64,000 nt of DNA from a bacterium. Its GTDB lineage: Bacteria > Zhuqueibacterota > Zhuqueibacteria > Zhuqueibacterales > Zhuqueibacteraceae. The DNA lies in contig JAKLJX010000027.1 of NCBI GenBank assembly GCA_023150945.1, positions 1 through 64,000 on the forward strand. The letters are read 5' to 3'. Below the pieces are notes generated by a model that made no database searches, was not told where the DNA came from, and worked only from the letters and a program-made list of their open reading frames with translations. Position numbers and translations under genes: made by a program. Below, in pieces: positions 34,628-43,558 of the stretch. How positions within the stretch are numbered: position 1 is the stretch's first letter; every line of letters starts with the position of its first letter.

Positions 34628-37309
34628 CTATTTGGCCAGCAGCAATTTGCTCTCGGCCACTGCCTGTGCGGTTTCAACGCGGGAGAGATAAAGACCGCTG
34701 GCAGCCCGGCCGCCGCCCTCGACCGTGCCGTCCCATCTCGCCTGATGCGTGCCCGCGGGCAACGCCTCCGCCACCAGCGTGCGCACGAGCTGGCCGGCGA
34801 GGTTGAAAATCTGCAGTTTGACCGGACCGGCCTGCGGCAGGGTAAAAGTGATGGTGGTGCTCGGATTGAAAGGATTGGGATGATTGGCGAGCTGCAAAGT
34901 GTGCGGCAGGGGGGCGGAATCGTGCTGCTCCACTGCGGTGGCGCCGCTGAGTGCAACGGTATAGATCCCCTCGCCGCCGGGATTGTCGGAGAAGGCAATC
35001 GTGCCATGGGCGCCGGTGCTGCCGCTTGCCACCAGCGTGCCGCCGCGCTTGACCGTGTAATTGCGGTTCGACTTCAGCTCGGTGAGCAGATGCTTCACCG
35101 TCTTGTTGCTCTTGCAGGAGTAGCTGAAATTGCCGAGCCGCGTTTCGTTGCGGCTGAAAATCACGGCGCGCTCGCCCTCCAGCAACACACCGGCGTAGCT
35201 ATCTCCGGAGATGTTTTCGACCGCGGCTGGCGCGCCCATGGTGTTGGCGTCGCCGAGCTGCATGACGGTGAGGAACAATCCCTGCGCCGAGCGGATCTGC
35301 AAGGTGTGATCGCTGAGCAGATAGCCGGCCAGCTCGGTGAAGGAGGACGCGCTATAATCGAGACGCGAGCCGTCGGCCCACACCCATTCATAGCCGCTGC
35401 CGCCGAACTTGTGGACCGCGGCCTGGGTGGGAAGAACCGAAGTGAGGTACATCTGCCCGTGCGACTTGTCGATGCGGTTGGTCACTTTGAACGTGCGGCC
35501 GCTGCCCGTCCAGTGGCCGCTGCCCGCGCTTTGCCAACTGCCCTCCACCGCCGCCACATCGCCCACAGTGTGCAGCACAAAGTACTTTTCCTGCGCCGAC
35601 TGCACGCGATCCATCACCACCACAAACTCATGGTTCACCGGGCCGCGCAGATACACCACCGCGCGCCGCGCCAGGCTGGCCTTGCTGCCGCCCTTGTAGC
35701 TGCGTGTGTAGTTGTAATTGACGTAGTCATGCAGGCCGGGAACATACTCGCGCGCCTCCACCGTGCCGATGTGCGTGTTGGCGCCCTCGACAAAATCTGT
35801 CGGCGTGTCGTGCCCGTCGTTGATCGTGCCCATCTCCGGGCTGAGCGCGCGGTCGCCCGCAAGACCCAGGACGTTGTTGAGCGCCAGGCCCTTCCCGTCA
35901 CTTTGCACGCGCGGAATGCCGTCGCCGGCGTTCTTGGTATTGGCCGCGCTCACCGCCAGCGAACCGAAACGGTGAATGTTGAGCGCACCCATGTCTTCTT
36001 CATTGTGGCCGTTGGCATACCAAAACTTCGGGCTGTAGAACTGGACGAGCGTGGCGTCGTTGGCGCCATGATCCGAACGCATGGCGTGGCCCTGCCCGAG
36101 ATGCACGCTCAGCGGAATGCCGGCTTCTTCCGGCGACTTCTTGGCGACGTGCCGCGTGCCGAACACGAATTTGTAGAAGAAATCGAAAAGATGGCTGTCG
36201 TAGTACTCGTACTGATTGACGTCAAGGCCGTACGGACTTTTTTCGCAGAACCAGGCGGCAAAACCGGCGAGATTGGGATCGGCCTGTTGCAGCATGGCCG
36301 CCGTGATGTTCATCACCATCGAAGTGGAAGAACTGCGAAACGCCATCACCGTGCTGGTGTTTTGCTGGCTGAAATAGTACTCGCCCTGATAGGGCATCGG
36401 CATCATGTGATAGTAGAGATAGTAGGGCGCATAATGCAGCCAGGCGTTGGTGGCGAAGTAATTTTCTCCCATCGCGCTGCCGGCAGCGGCGGCCAGCAAC
36501 ATGATGCCGACGTAGCCATCCATGCTGTAAGAGTCCCCCTCGACCCAGTCGCTCGAGCCTTCGAACAGACGCTCGGCCACGCCCAACTGGCGCTGGAGAA
36601 AAACATCTTGAAACGAGTCCATCATCGCCTGCGCTTTGGCAGTGTAGCTGGCGCCCAAGTCGGTGTCACCATAGAAGCTCAGAGCGCCGGCATAGACGTG
36701 CACGTTGGCGGCATAGTGATTCTCGAGCTTGACCTTCTCGGAATTGTAACGATTGTTCCACAAGGTGATCAAACGATCGGCGAGCTGTTGCCGCTGCTCC
36801 AGGCTCGCCAGCCCGAAGGTCCAGTCATAGACCACCTGCAAAGCCAGGCTTGCCAGGCCGCCTTCCGAAGTGGTGAGATTCTTGGAGCCATGATGTGCCT
36901 CGCTCCAATCATTCGGCAGCCGTTGCGCGATATATAACCCCAGACTGATTGCCTTTTGGCCGTAGTCGTTCCGGCCATGTCCGGCAGTGATGCCGGGCAC
37001 GGTTGCCGGATCGATGCGAGAGAGCAGGGCAAACGAGCGCGCCGCGCCGAACAGCTCGTTCCACTCCGTCAGCGTGCCGCTGCCGGGCGCGACGCTGTAG
37101 AACTGGTCCATCGCGTTCACGAACTGCTGAAAATCGCTTTTGTAGTAGCTCTGAATGCGGCTGCGCATCGCCTGCACGCCCTCCGCCGTAACAAACAGCC
37201 GCGGATGCTCCTTGCGAGCCAGCGGCGAGTTCGCCGGCGCAGTGAAAGGCGCTGCTTGCAAACCGGCGGCAACCAGTGAAACAGCCATGACCGTCCATAA
37301 TCTCTTCAT
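34628..37309 (-). CDS. Heparinase II/III-like polysaccharide lyase with T9SS-type sorting domain
   Basis: The 893-residue protein has a signal peptide (about 1-20). A helical N-terminal domain (about 30-400) and a beta-sandwich region like heparinase II/III (about 410-700) follow, with NGHNEEDMGALNIHRFGSLA as the typical motif. The C terminus is a type A sorting-like domain (NHPNPFNPSTTITFTL, then LQIFNLAGQLVRTL and GLYLSRVE). It should be a surface-bound or secreted lyase of uronate-containing polysaccharide; the exact substrate is not readable. The ATG at 37309 has GGAGGATC upstream. It converges on susCD and may supply its ligand. Confidence 0.8.
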   Translation of the reverse strand: MKRLWTVMAVSLVAAGLQAAPFTAPANSPLARKEHPRLFVTAEGVQAMRSRIQSYYKSDFQQFVNAMDQFYSVAPGSGTLTEWNELFGAARSFALLSRIDPATVPGITAGHGRNDYGQKAISLGLYIAQRLPNDWSEAHHGSKNLTTSEGGLASLALQVVYDWTFGLASLEQRQQLADRLITLWNNRYNSEKVKLENHYAANVHVYAGALSFYGDTDLGASYTAKAQAMMDSFQDVFLQRQLGVAERLFEGSSDWVEGDSYSMDGYVGIMLLAAAAGSAMGENYFATNAWLHYAPYYLYYHMMPMPYQGEYYFSQQNTSTVMAFRSSSTSMVMNITAAMLQQADPNLAGFAAWFCEKSPYGLDVNQYEYYDSHLFDFFYKFVFGTRHVAKKSPEEAGIPLSVHLGQGHAMRSDHGANDATLVQFYSPKFWYANGHNEEDMGALNIHRFGSLAVSAANTKNAGDGIPRVQSDGKGLALNNVLGLAGDRALSPEMGTINDGHDTPTDFVEGANTHIGTVEAREYVPGLHDYVNYNYTRSYKGGSKASLARRAVVYLRGPVNHEFVVVMDRVQSAQEKYFVLHTVGDVAAVEGSWQSAGSGHWTGSGRTFKVTNRIDKSHGQMYLTSVLPTQAAVHKFGGSGYEWVWADGSRLDYSASSFTELAGYLLSDHTLQIRSAQGLFLTVMQLGDANTMGAPAAVENISGDSYAGVLLEGERAVIFSRNETRLGNFSYSCKSNKTVKHLLTELKSNRNYTVKRGGTLVASGSTGAHGTIAFSDNPGGEGIYTVALSGATAVEQHDSAPLPHTLQLANHPNPFNPSTTITFTLPQAGPVKLQIFNLAGQLVRTLVAEALPAGTHQARWDGTVEGGGRAASGLYLSRVETAQAVAESKLLLAK

Positions 37310-37570
37310 GGGATCCTCCAGAAACATCAATGTTGAAATTCGATTCCGTAGCCGGCAGCCAGCGACGATTCCGTATTTGTGTCACGCTAATTCATTGCGG
37401 CATCGCGAGTAAGCTCGCCGCCCGGCTGCGGCACATGGCATGGAGTTGAATGCTGGCAGGATGGTCTTGCAAATAGCGTGTCAGACCCAGGGCCGGTCGC
37501 GGCAATGGCAGAATTTGCAGCAGAGAAGGCAGGAATTTAACTCACGTCAAGGGGGAAGCACTGGTACAAT
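37310..37570. other. Intergenic region upstream of the lyase gene
   Basis: This short region holds two direct repeats (37341-37350 and 37366-37375) just upstream of the lyase start. No gene is supported. Confidence 0.5.
37341..37375. promoter_or_regulatory. Direct 10-bp repeats, candidate operator
   Basis: CGATTCCGTA occurs at 37341-37350 and again at 37366-37375, a 25-base period, about 30 to 65 bases upstream of the lyase ATG on the minus strand. The arrangement resembles tandem regulator half-sites, but no regulator is known. Confidence 0.35.
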
Positions 37571-38689
37571 TCAGGGTAACAAAGCACCAGGTTTTGCCGG
37601 CTGGCGCACCGCCACCAGATCCGAAAAGATGGTGTCGAATTCGTCGATGCGGTTTGCCCAGGTGAATTTTTCCATGGCCGCGGCCAATTCGCGGCGCACA
37701 TGATCGAGATTACGGTATTCGCGCAACAAGTGGCGGAGCTTGTGATCCATTTCTGCCGGAGACTCATAGAGAAATTGGGCGTGGAATTTCGAGGGCAAAA
37801 TTTCCGGGTAGCTCAGCCGGTCGGGCAGCAGCGGCAGCACATGGCAATACATCGCTTCGGTCACCGAGAAACCGAAATTCTCCTGAATGGCGGTCGACAC
37901 GACGATATCCGAGCGCGACAGGAAATGGATGTAGTCTTCCACACTCTCGACAAAGCCATAGCGCAAAATTCGTTCGCCCAGCCGTTCCCGTGCAATGATG
38001 AACTCCTGCGGGTGCACTTGAAAATTCTCGCCCAGAATGATCAGGCGGAAATCGCAACCTTCCTGCGCCAGGCGGTACAGGGCATTGAAGAAGACCGCCG
38101 GCTGCTTGTCGAATTCCCAGCGATGATTCCACAAGATGATGGGCACGGGATTCATGGGAATGTTGGAGCGGGGGAAGTCGGAGAGGTTCAGCCCCATGTA
38201 CACCACCCGCGATTTGGCGGCGATCAGGTTGCGGGCATGCTCCGGCACGAATTCCGGAATGGTGAGCACGAGCTGGCGCAGCGCCTGATCGAACTCCCGC
38301 AAATGATAATGGGAATTGAACAGGCATAAATCCGCGGCGAGCGCCGACACGAGATTCACGAGGCCCAAATCGACTTCCGGTTTTTCGCCTTCCGGGGTGG
38401 GATAGGTGATTTGATTTTCGTGCAGAAACAGAATCGCCGGGCAGCGATAGCCGGTGAGCGCCTTTAGTTCCGCGAGATTGATCAAGTCCGTCGCCACGAT
38501 GAGATCGCAAGCGCGCAGCGCCTCGCCGCAGGTTTCCGCAACGTAAAGCGCGGAGGTGCGCATACGCCACTTCCAGAAGCGGGCGGGAAAGGTGACGGGG
38601 ATGATTCTGTGCCGGCTGTATTGCATCAATCCGTCGAGAAAGGCCTTGTGCGACCCGCCGTAGAACGATTCAATGAAAACGATATTCAC
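37571..38689 (-). CDS. tRNA-queuosine alpha-mannosyltransferase-like glycosyltransferase (DUF3524)
   Basis: The 372-residue protein is GT-B fold. Its N terminus carries the DUF3524/QTMAN signature: FIESFYGGSHKAFLDGL (about 5-21), FPARFWKWRMRTSALYVAE (about 34-52) and FLHENQITYP (about 87-96). The C-terminal half has the family 4-type motif IQENFGFSVTEAMYC. In animals the homologue (GTDC1) mannosylates queuosine in tRNA-Asp. A bacterial protein of this family could modify queuosine or a related base; the true acceptor here is inferred. The gene follows fdhD by 33 bases on the same strand. Confidence 0.82.
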   Translation of the reverse strand: MNIVFIESFYGGSHKAFLDGLMQYSRHRIIPVTFPARFWKWRMRTSALYVAETCGEALRACDLIVATDLINLAELKALTGYRCPAILFLHENQITYPTPEGEKPEVDLGLVNLVSALAADLCLFNSHYHLREFDQALRQLVLTIPEFVPEHARNLIAAKSRVVYMGLNLSDFPRSNIPMNPVPIILWNHRWEFDKQPAVFFNALYRLAQEGCDFRLIILGENFQVHPQEFIIARERLGERILRYGFVESVEDYIHFLSRSDIVVSTAIQENFGFSVTEAMYCHVLPLLPDRLSYPEILPSKFHAQFLYESPAEMDHKLRHLLREYRNLDHVRRELAAAMEKFTWANRIDEFDTIFSDLVAVRQPAKPGALLP

Positions 38690-38722
38690 GCGTGCGTGCT
38701 CCGCCGTTGAGGAATGAGGCCG

Positions 38723-39547
38723 TCAGCGGATGATCCGCTCGTGTCCGGCATAAATGACCGCCTGCTCGCCGCGCACGAAGCCGGCCAGCGCCATGCCCGC
38801 GGCGCCGGCCAGTTCCACCGCCAGGGAAGAGGCGGCGCTGATCGCCGCCACCAAAGAAATGCCCGCCAACAGCGCTTTTTGCGCCATTTCAAAACTCAGC
38901 CGGCCGCTCACCAAAAGTCCGAAATCGGTGAGTGGATAAAACCCCTGCTGCAGGGCCCAGCCCAACGCTTTGTCCACCGCGTTGTGACGGCCGATATCCT
39001 CACACACTTTCACCAGCTCACCGGCGTCGGAAAACAAAGCGGCGGCATGCAAGCCGCCCGTGCGGGCAAAATGCGATTGCGCCGCGGCGAGCTTTTCCGG
39101 CAGTTGATTGAGCGCCGCTGCCGTGAGGGTGAAATGGCGCTGCAAACTGGGCGCCTGCAAAAAAATGCGCTCGAGCGAGGCCCGGCCGCAAATGCCGCAG
39201 CTCGAGGTGGCATAGAGGCGGCGTTGCGCCGCCGCAACCGTTGCGGCGGGCAGGGAGGCCAGCATGCAAACCACAACGTTGGGAATCGGCAGGCCGAATT
39301 CGTCGCGCGCCCAATCGATGCCGGGCAGCGGCACGAGGCGGCCGTCGGCGCCGGTGAGCAGACCTTCCGTGAGCAGAAAGCCGCAGGCGAGATTGAAATC
39401 ATCGCCGGGCGTACGCATCACCACGGCCAGCGGCTGTTCATTCAAGCGGATCTCCAGCGGCTCTTCGACCGCGAGCAAGTCGCTTGTCGCATGCAGCGTC
39501 CCGCGGCTGAGACGATGAACCGAAAATGCTTTGATGGCTTCTGTCAT
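38723..39547 (-). CDS. fdhD: Formate dehydrogenase accessory sulfurtransferase FdhD
   Basis: FdhD transfers sulfur from a cysteine desulfurase to the molybdenum cofactor of formate dehydrogenases and some other Mo/W enzymes. The 274-residue protein has the CxxC sulfur-relay motif at Cys117 and Cys120 (SSCGICGRAS), and the family motifs VMRTPGDDFNLACGFLLTEG and CEDIGRHNAVDKALGWAL. No formate dehydrogenase gene is in the window. It starts 12 bases after the end of a family 9 glycosyltransferase gene. Confidence 0.95.
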   Translation of the reverse strand: MTEAIKAFSVHRLSRGTLHATSDLLAVEEPLEIRLNEQPLAVVMRTPGDDFNLACGFLLTEGLLTGADGRLVPLPGIDWARDEFGLPIPNVVVCMLASLPAATVAAAQRRLYATSSCGICGRASLERIFLQAPSLQRHFTLTAAALNQLPEKLAAAQSHFARTGGLHAAALFSDAGELVKVCEDIGRHNAVDKALGWALQQGFYPLTDFGLLVSGRLSFEMAQKALLAGISLVAAISAASSLAVELAGAAGMALAGFVRGEQAVIYAGHERIIR

Positions 39548-39559
39548 GATGGATGCCGC

Positions 39560-40741
39560 TCAACTCTGTGCCGGCGTCGCGCGATACTCGTGGCGGACCG
39601 GCAAAGGCGGTGACACCAGCCGCAACAACGCCTGCAGCACTTGTTCCGGTCCGACATTGGCGCATTCTCCGCTGTGACCGCGCAGCGCGATGAACTTCTC
39701 GCCTTTCGGTTTCCAAAAGGTGGGATCGGTCGGCCCGAAGATCGCCACCAGCGGCACACCCACCGCCGCGCCGGCGTGCATGACACCGGTGTCGTTGCAC
39801 ACGTAGCCGTCGGCAGCCGCGAGCAGCGCAGCCAACTGCCGCAGCGCGACATTTGTCACCACGGTCGGCGAAAACGAAAGCTGGCGCAGGAAGGCCGCGC
39901 CCAATTCGGTTTCCTGCGGCCCCCAGGCGGCCAGCACCCGCACGCGATATTCACGATGCAGCGCATTGGCCAGGGCCGCAAAATTCTCCGGCGGCCAGCG
40001 GTTGTCGCGCTTGCCGGCGCCGAGATGCAGCGCCACCACGCGGTCAGTTGGAGAAATCTCGTGCTGCGCCAGGAAGTCGGCTGCGGAGGCGCGATCCGCC
40101 GGCGTGAGCGTCATCACTTCGCTGTGATCGGCGGTGTCGATGCCGAGCATCCGCACGATATCGAGATTGCGATCGGTTTGATGGCGCTGCTCGCCGGCCG
40201 AGGGCGCGCTGAGATGGTAGAAAAAGTTGCGGGAACAGCCGGGAAACACGCGCTCCTCGCTGCCCAGGCAGTAGCGCGCGCGGCTGAGGCGGGCCATCAC
40301 ATCGCTGGTGAGCGAATGGGAAACTGTGTTCAAGACGATCGCCAGATCCCACCCTTGCCGAAGCTGGCGCCAGAGCCGCCAGAAGCGGGCCGGGGTCCAA
40401 TTCCATCCGTGTTCTTCGAACACCAGCACTTCATCGAGATATTGATTGTGGCGGGCGACTTCGGCGGTGTAGCGGCGCACCAGCGCGCCGAGATGCGCCT
40501 GCGGAAAATGTTCGCGCAGCGCGCGCAACACCGGCGTCGCCAGCAAAAAATCGCCGAGATAATCGTGTTGCCGAATCACCAGGATGCGGCGAATTGCGGC
40601 AAGCTCAACCCGGGATGGTGCCAGCGCCTCGACTGCCAGCCACTTTTCCAGCAACGCCAGGCCACGGCGTTTGAAGAATTGTTCGAAGCGATTCCACCAA
40701 TGCACGAATGGATTCTCCCAGATACCTTTCAGTGACGTCAA
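39560..40741 (-). CDS. Glycosyltransferase family 9 (heptosyltransferase-like)
   Basis: The 393-residue protein has the GT9 pattern of ADP-heptose:LPS heptosyltransferases: ILVIRQHDYLGDFLLATPVL (about 51-70), VALHLGAGKRDNRWPPENFA and NDTGVMHAGAAVGVPLVAIF. It should act on the cytoplasmic face in lipopolysaccharide core assembly. The neighbouring family 4-type transferases and the Kdo and Lpt genes upstream fit this role. The exact sugar and acceptor are unknown. The gap to the preceding transferase is 104 bases. Confidence 0.92.
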   Translation of the reverse strand: MTSLKGIWENPFVHWWNRFEQFFKRRGLALLEKWLAVEALAPSRVELAAIRRILVIRQHDYLGDFLLATPVLRALREHFPQAHLGALVRRYTAEVARHNQYLDEVLVFEEHGWNWTPARFWRLWRQLRQGWDLAIVLNTVSHSLTSDVMARLSRARYCLGSEERVFPGCSRNFFYHLSAPSAGEQRHQTDRNLDIVRMLGIDTADHSEVMTLTPADRASAADFLAQHEISPTDRVVALHLGAGKRDNRWPPENFAALANALHREYRVRVLAAWGPQETELGAAFLRQLSFSPTVVTNVALRQLAALLAAADGYVCNDTGVMHAGAAVGVPLVAIFGPTDPTFWKPKGEKFIALRGHSGECANVGPEQVLQALLRLVSPPLPVRHEYRATPAQS

Positions 40742-40845
40742 GTTATCTCAGGTGCCGGCCTGATAAACGTTGGCAGTGAAATCTTCTGGTCAACAGCAAA
40801 ACATTTCCAGCCGATAGACACGCCCCCAACTGGTCAAAAGCCATT

Positions 40846-41952
40846 TCATGACCGCGTTTTGCGCTGCGCTTCCCGCGCAAACAGCTCTTCCAGCTTTTGC
40901 AGCATGGCGGCGTGCGTGAACTTCTCGGCCACGCGCTGCTGCGCTGCTGCGCCCAAAGCGCGGCGCCGGCCCTCATTCTGCAATAATTCGCAGGCACGTG
41001 CGGCCAGCGCCTCCGCCTCGCCCGGCGGAATGAGAAAACCGGTGCGGCCGTGCTCGACAATCTCGGGCATGCTGCTGAGGTTGGTGGTGATCACCGGCTT
41101 GCCCGCGGCCATGGCTTCGATCAACACCAAGCCGAAGCCCTCCCAAAACGAGGGCAGCGCCAGCACATCAATCGCCGCCATCACCGCCGGAATGTCGTCA
41201 ACGAATCCAGCCAAGTGCAGATGATTTTGCCAGCCCTGCTGCTGAATTTGATTCTCGATCATTGCGCGCAGCGGGCCTTCACCAACCAGCACCAGCCGCG
41301 CCGCGGGCACCTGCGGCAGGATCTTCGCGAACGCCGCGAGCAACACGGCAATGCCCTTGCGTTCATCCAACTGCCCGACGAAGCCGAGCACGGGCGCGCC
41401 GGCGGGGAGGTTCCATTTTTGCCGCAGCTCGGTGCCGTCGGCCGCGGCAAATTCCGCGGGATCGATGCCGTTGTAAATCACACTGATGCGATCCGCCGCC
41501 AGCCAGGGCGCATTGTGCAAGAGTGCGGCTTTGGTGGCTTGTGAATTCGCGAGCAGATGGGTGGCCAGCACGTTGTAGGCGAAGCGATAGCGCCAGCGAT
41601 TCTTGAGCGGATAGTCGATGCCGCGCCGCGGAATGATCGCGGGCACGCCGGTGAGCCGCGCGGCCAATCCGCCCAGACGCAGCTCCTTGTCCATGTTGGT
41701 CAGCACCACGTCGCAGTGGTGCCGTTTCATCCAGCGCGCCAATTGCCAGATCTGCAGCGGATCGAAGTCACTGCGGAATGACAGCAGCTTGAGCGGAATC
41801 CCCTGTTCCGCGGCGCGCGCCGCCAGCGCGGTGGCGGGCCGGCAACACAGCCACACGTGATGGCCGCGAGCCTGCAGGGCTTGCAGCGTGCGCAGCATCC
41901 ACACTTCGCCGCCGCCAAACATGCGAATGCTATTGATGAACAGGATGCGCAT
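40846..41952 (-). CDS. Glycosyltransferase family 4 protein
   Basis: The 368-residue GT-B protein begins MRILFINSIRMFGGGEVWML, the usual nucleotide-binding start. It has GFVGQLDERKGI and the C-terminal motif FWEGFGLVLIEAMAAGKPVI of GT4 retaining enzymes. It probably adds a sugar in lipopolysaccharide or another glycan. The start ATG at 41952 overlaps the 3' end of the previous transferase by 23 bases, so the two are coupled. A longer frame to 42123 is not needed. Confidence 0.93.
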   Translation of the reverse strand: MRILFINSIRMFGGGEVWMLRTLQALQARGHHVWLCCRPATALAARAAEQGIPLKLLSFRSDFDPLQIWQLARWMKRHHCDVVLTNMDKELRLGGLAARLTGVPAIIPRRGIDYPLKNRWRYRFAYNVLATHLLANSQATKAALLHNAPWLAADRISVIYNGIDPAEFAAADGTELRQKWNLPAGAPVLGFVGQLDERKGIAVLLAAFAKILPQVPAARLVLVGEGPLRAMIENQIQQQGWQNHLHLAGFVDDIPAVMAAIDVLALPSFWEGFGLVLIEAMAAGKPVITTNLSSMPEIVEHGRTGFLIPPGEAEALAARACELLQNEGRRRALGAAAQQRVAEKFTHAAMLQKLEELFAREAQRKTRS

Positions 41953-43036
41953 GCCGCTGCTCGTGCAGGAGATCGTGAACATGCCGGACGACTTGTTCCG
42001 CGCCATGATGGGCCACCGCCCACGCGCGGCCGCGGCGGCCGAGACGCACGCGCTCCCCGGGGTGCCGGCAAAGCCAGCGCAATTTGTCAAGGAGGTTCTG
42101 CGCCGTAATTTCGACGAAGCCATGATCGGGATAGCGCGCGCTGAATCCCGGCATCAAACTGGTGCAGGTGCTGAGGCCGAGCGCCAGCGCTTCGATCGCA
42201 TTGACGCCATAGCCCAGCTCACCGAGATTGTCGATGAAAATGTCGCATTCCGCCTTGCGCCGCATGGCTTCGGCATGCGGCACGCCCTCGATCAACTCCA
42301 GGCGAAGGGGAAATTCATGGGCCAGGCTTTGCACGGCGGCGATGATCAACTCGCTGCCTTTGGCGCGGCGATTGGTGGGCGCATGGCCGATGACCAGCGG
42401 GCCGGATGGTTTCACCGGCCGCATGGGATAAGGCTCGAACTCGAATGGAAAGAAGATATGATGGAGGCCGGGATCGAGCAGGAGATGGTCGAATTCCAGC
42501 GTCAGCCGGAGATCGGCCTGGCGGTCAACCGCCGGCACCAGGCCGCGCGTGCGCAGATCCGATCCGGTGTAGAGGCAAATGATGGTTTTGCCGCGTCGTT
42601 TGAGTTCCTGCACCAGCCGGCCGTCGCGATAGAACTCCACGCCGCCGTCGAGTTGATAGAGATCGAAATTCCAGAAATCAACCGCTGCCAGCGCGCGCCG
42701 GATTTTCGGCGTCCACAGCCATTCGCGCCACTGCACCAGCCATTTTTCCGGCCGCGTGTGCGGCTGCCACACCGGCGGGCTCGGGTGCGTCGCGGCGCGG
42801 GTGTTGGTCACCTGCAGGCGGCCGGGAGCGGAGAACAGCCTCTTGGCCCAACGCAAACCGGCAAAATCCAACAACGGCAGCTCCAGGCAAATGTCTTCTT
42901 CATAGCCGCGCGGATCGCGGCCGAGCGTGATCAACCGGCTGTGCCAGCCCAGCCGGCGTTCGGCGCGCACGCACGTGATCGGAACGCCCGAAGTATTGAA
43001 CGGCGCGAGATGAAGGATACGGCGGAAGGAAGGCAT
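41930..43036 (-). CDS. GT-B fold glycosyltransferase
   Basis: The 368-residue protein starts near PSFRRILHLAPFNTSGVP and shows a GT4/GT1-like C-terminal half (VIGHAPTNRRAKGSELIIAA, GVNAIEALALGLSTCTSLMP). It is more divergent than its neighbour. Acceptor and donor are unknown; a glycan or lipopolysaccharide role is likely from context. The start is uncertain: ATG 43036 has AGAGG but only two bases away, and an in-frame GTG at 43057 has no ribosome site. The 0.5 kb upstream hold no gene but a dispersed repeat. Confidence 0.8.
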   Translation of the reverse strand: MPSFRRILHLAPFNTSGVPITCVRAERRLGWHSRLITLGRDPRGYEEDICLELPLLDFAGLRWAKRLFSAPGRLQVTNTRAATHPSPPVWQPHTRPEKWLVQWREWLWTPKIRRALAAVDFWNFDLYQLDGGVEFYRDGRLVQELKRRGKTIICLYTGSDLRTRGLVPAVDRQADLRLTLEFDHLLLDPGLHHIFFPFEFEPYPMRPVKPSGPLVIGHAPTNRRAKGSELIIAAVQSLAHEFPLRLELIEGVPHAEAMRRKAECDIFIDNLGELGYGVNAIEALALGLSTCTSLMPGFSARYPDHGFVEITAQNLLDKLRWLCRHPGERVRLGRRGRAWAVAHHGAEQVVRHVHDLLHEQRHAHPVHQ

Positions 43037-43057
43037 GGCCTCTGCAAGCTTGATCAC

Positions 43058-43558
43058 ACGTTGTCGAGTTCAATGCGCATTGAAATCTAGACAACATCAT
43101 GCCAAATGCCAGAGAAAAATCGCCCGGCCCGGAATGCCTCAGGTCGTGGGGGCAACTAATGTCATGCTGTAGGCCTTTTCCCTGGCGCTCGAATGGTTCG
43201 CCGATTGCAGATGCGATGCTCTGCTGGGGATGATTCAGCCTGTGTGAAAACGCACTCTTCACAACCTATTGCAAACGTGCAGCGGTTTTCAATTGGATGA
43301 GCAGGTTTGTAGTCCCGGCCCCTTGTGGGCGGCTCTCAAAGCCAACAAATTCGCGGTTGCCACAGTGCCCCACGAGGGGGCAAGACTTCGATTCCTGCGC
43401 ACGCATTTGAAAAACCCTATGGCTGCAATATCTGGCCGGCTGATTTTGCATTTTCCTGCAGGCTGATTCCTGCAGAATGACGGGCAACGAGGTTCACTGC
43501 ATCCGTCCAGAAAATGCGGTAGAATTTGACTGCGGCAATTGCCGCGCTCCGAAGAATT
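43058..43558. other. Intergenic region with an R1 repeat
   Basis: About 500 bases separate the glycosyltransferase start from the end of the FemAB-like gene. I see no gene here. The R1 element (43309-43390) is the only structured part. The rest is without clear features. Confidence 0.55.
43309..43390. repeat. Dispersed repeat with terminal inverted repeats, family R1, copy 1
   Basis: The element starts GTAGTCCCGGCCCCTTGTGG and ends with CCCACGAGGGGGCAAGACTT, which are inverse to each other. The centre is AGCCAACAAATTC. The second copy is at 50979-51064. It is about 80 bp long, non-coding, and resembles a miniature inverted-repeat element. Confidence 0.65.

Noticed and set aside
34547-36937. 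Plus-strand open frame of 796 residues opposite the lyase gene
   Set aside because: It is antisense to the lyase, has no signal peptide or motif, and begins inside the R2 repeat.
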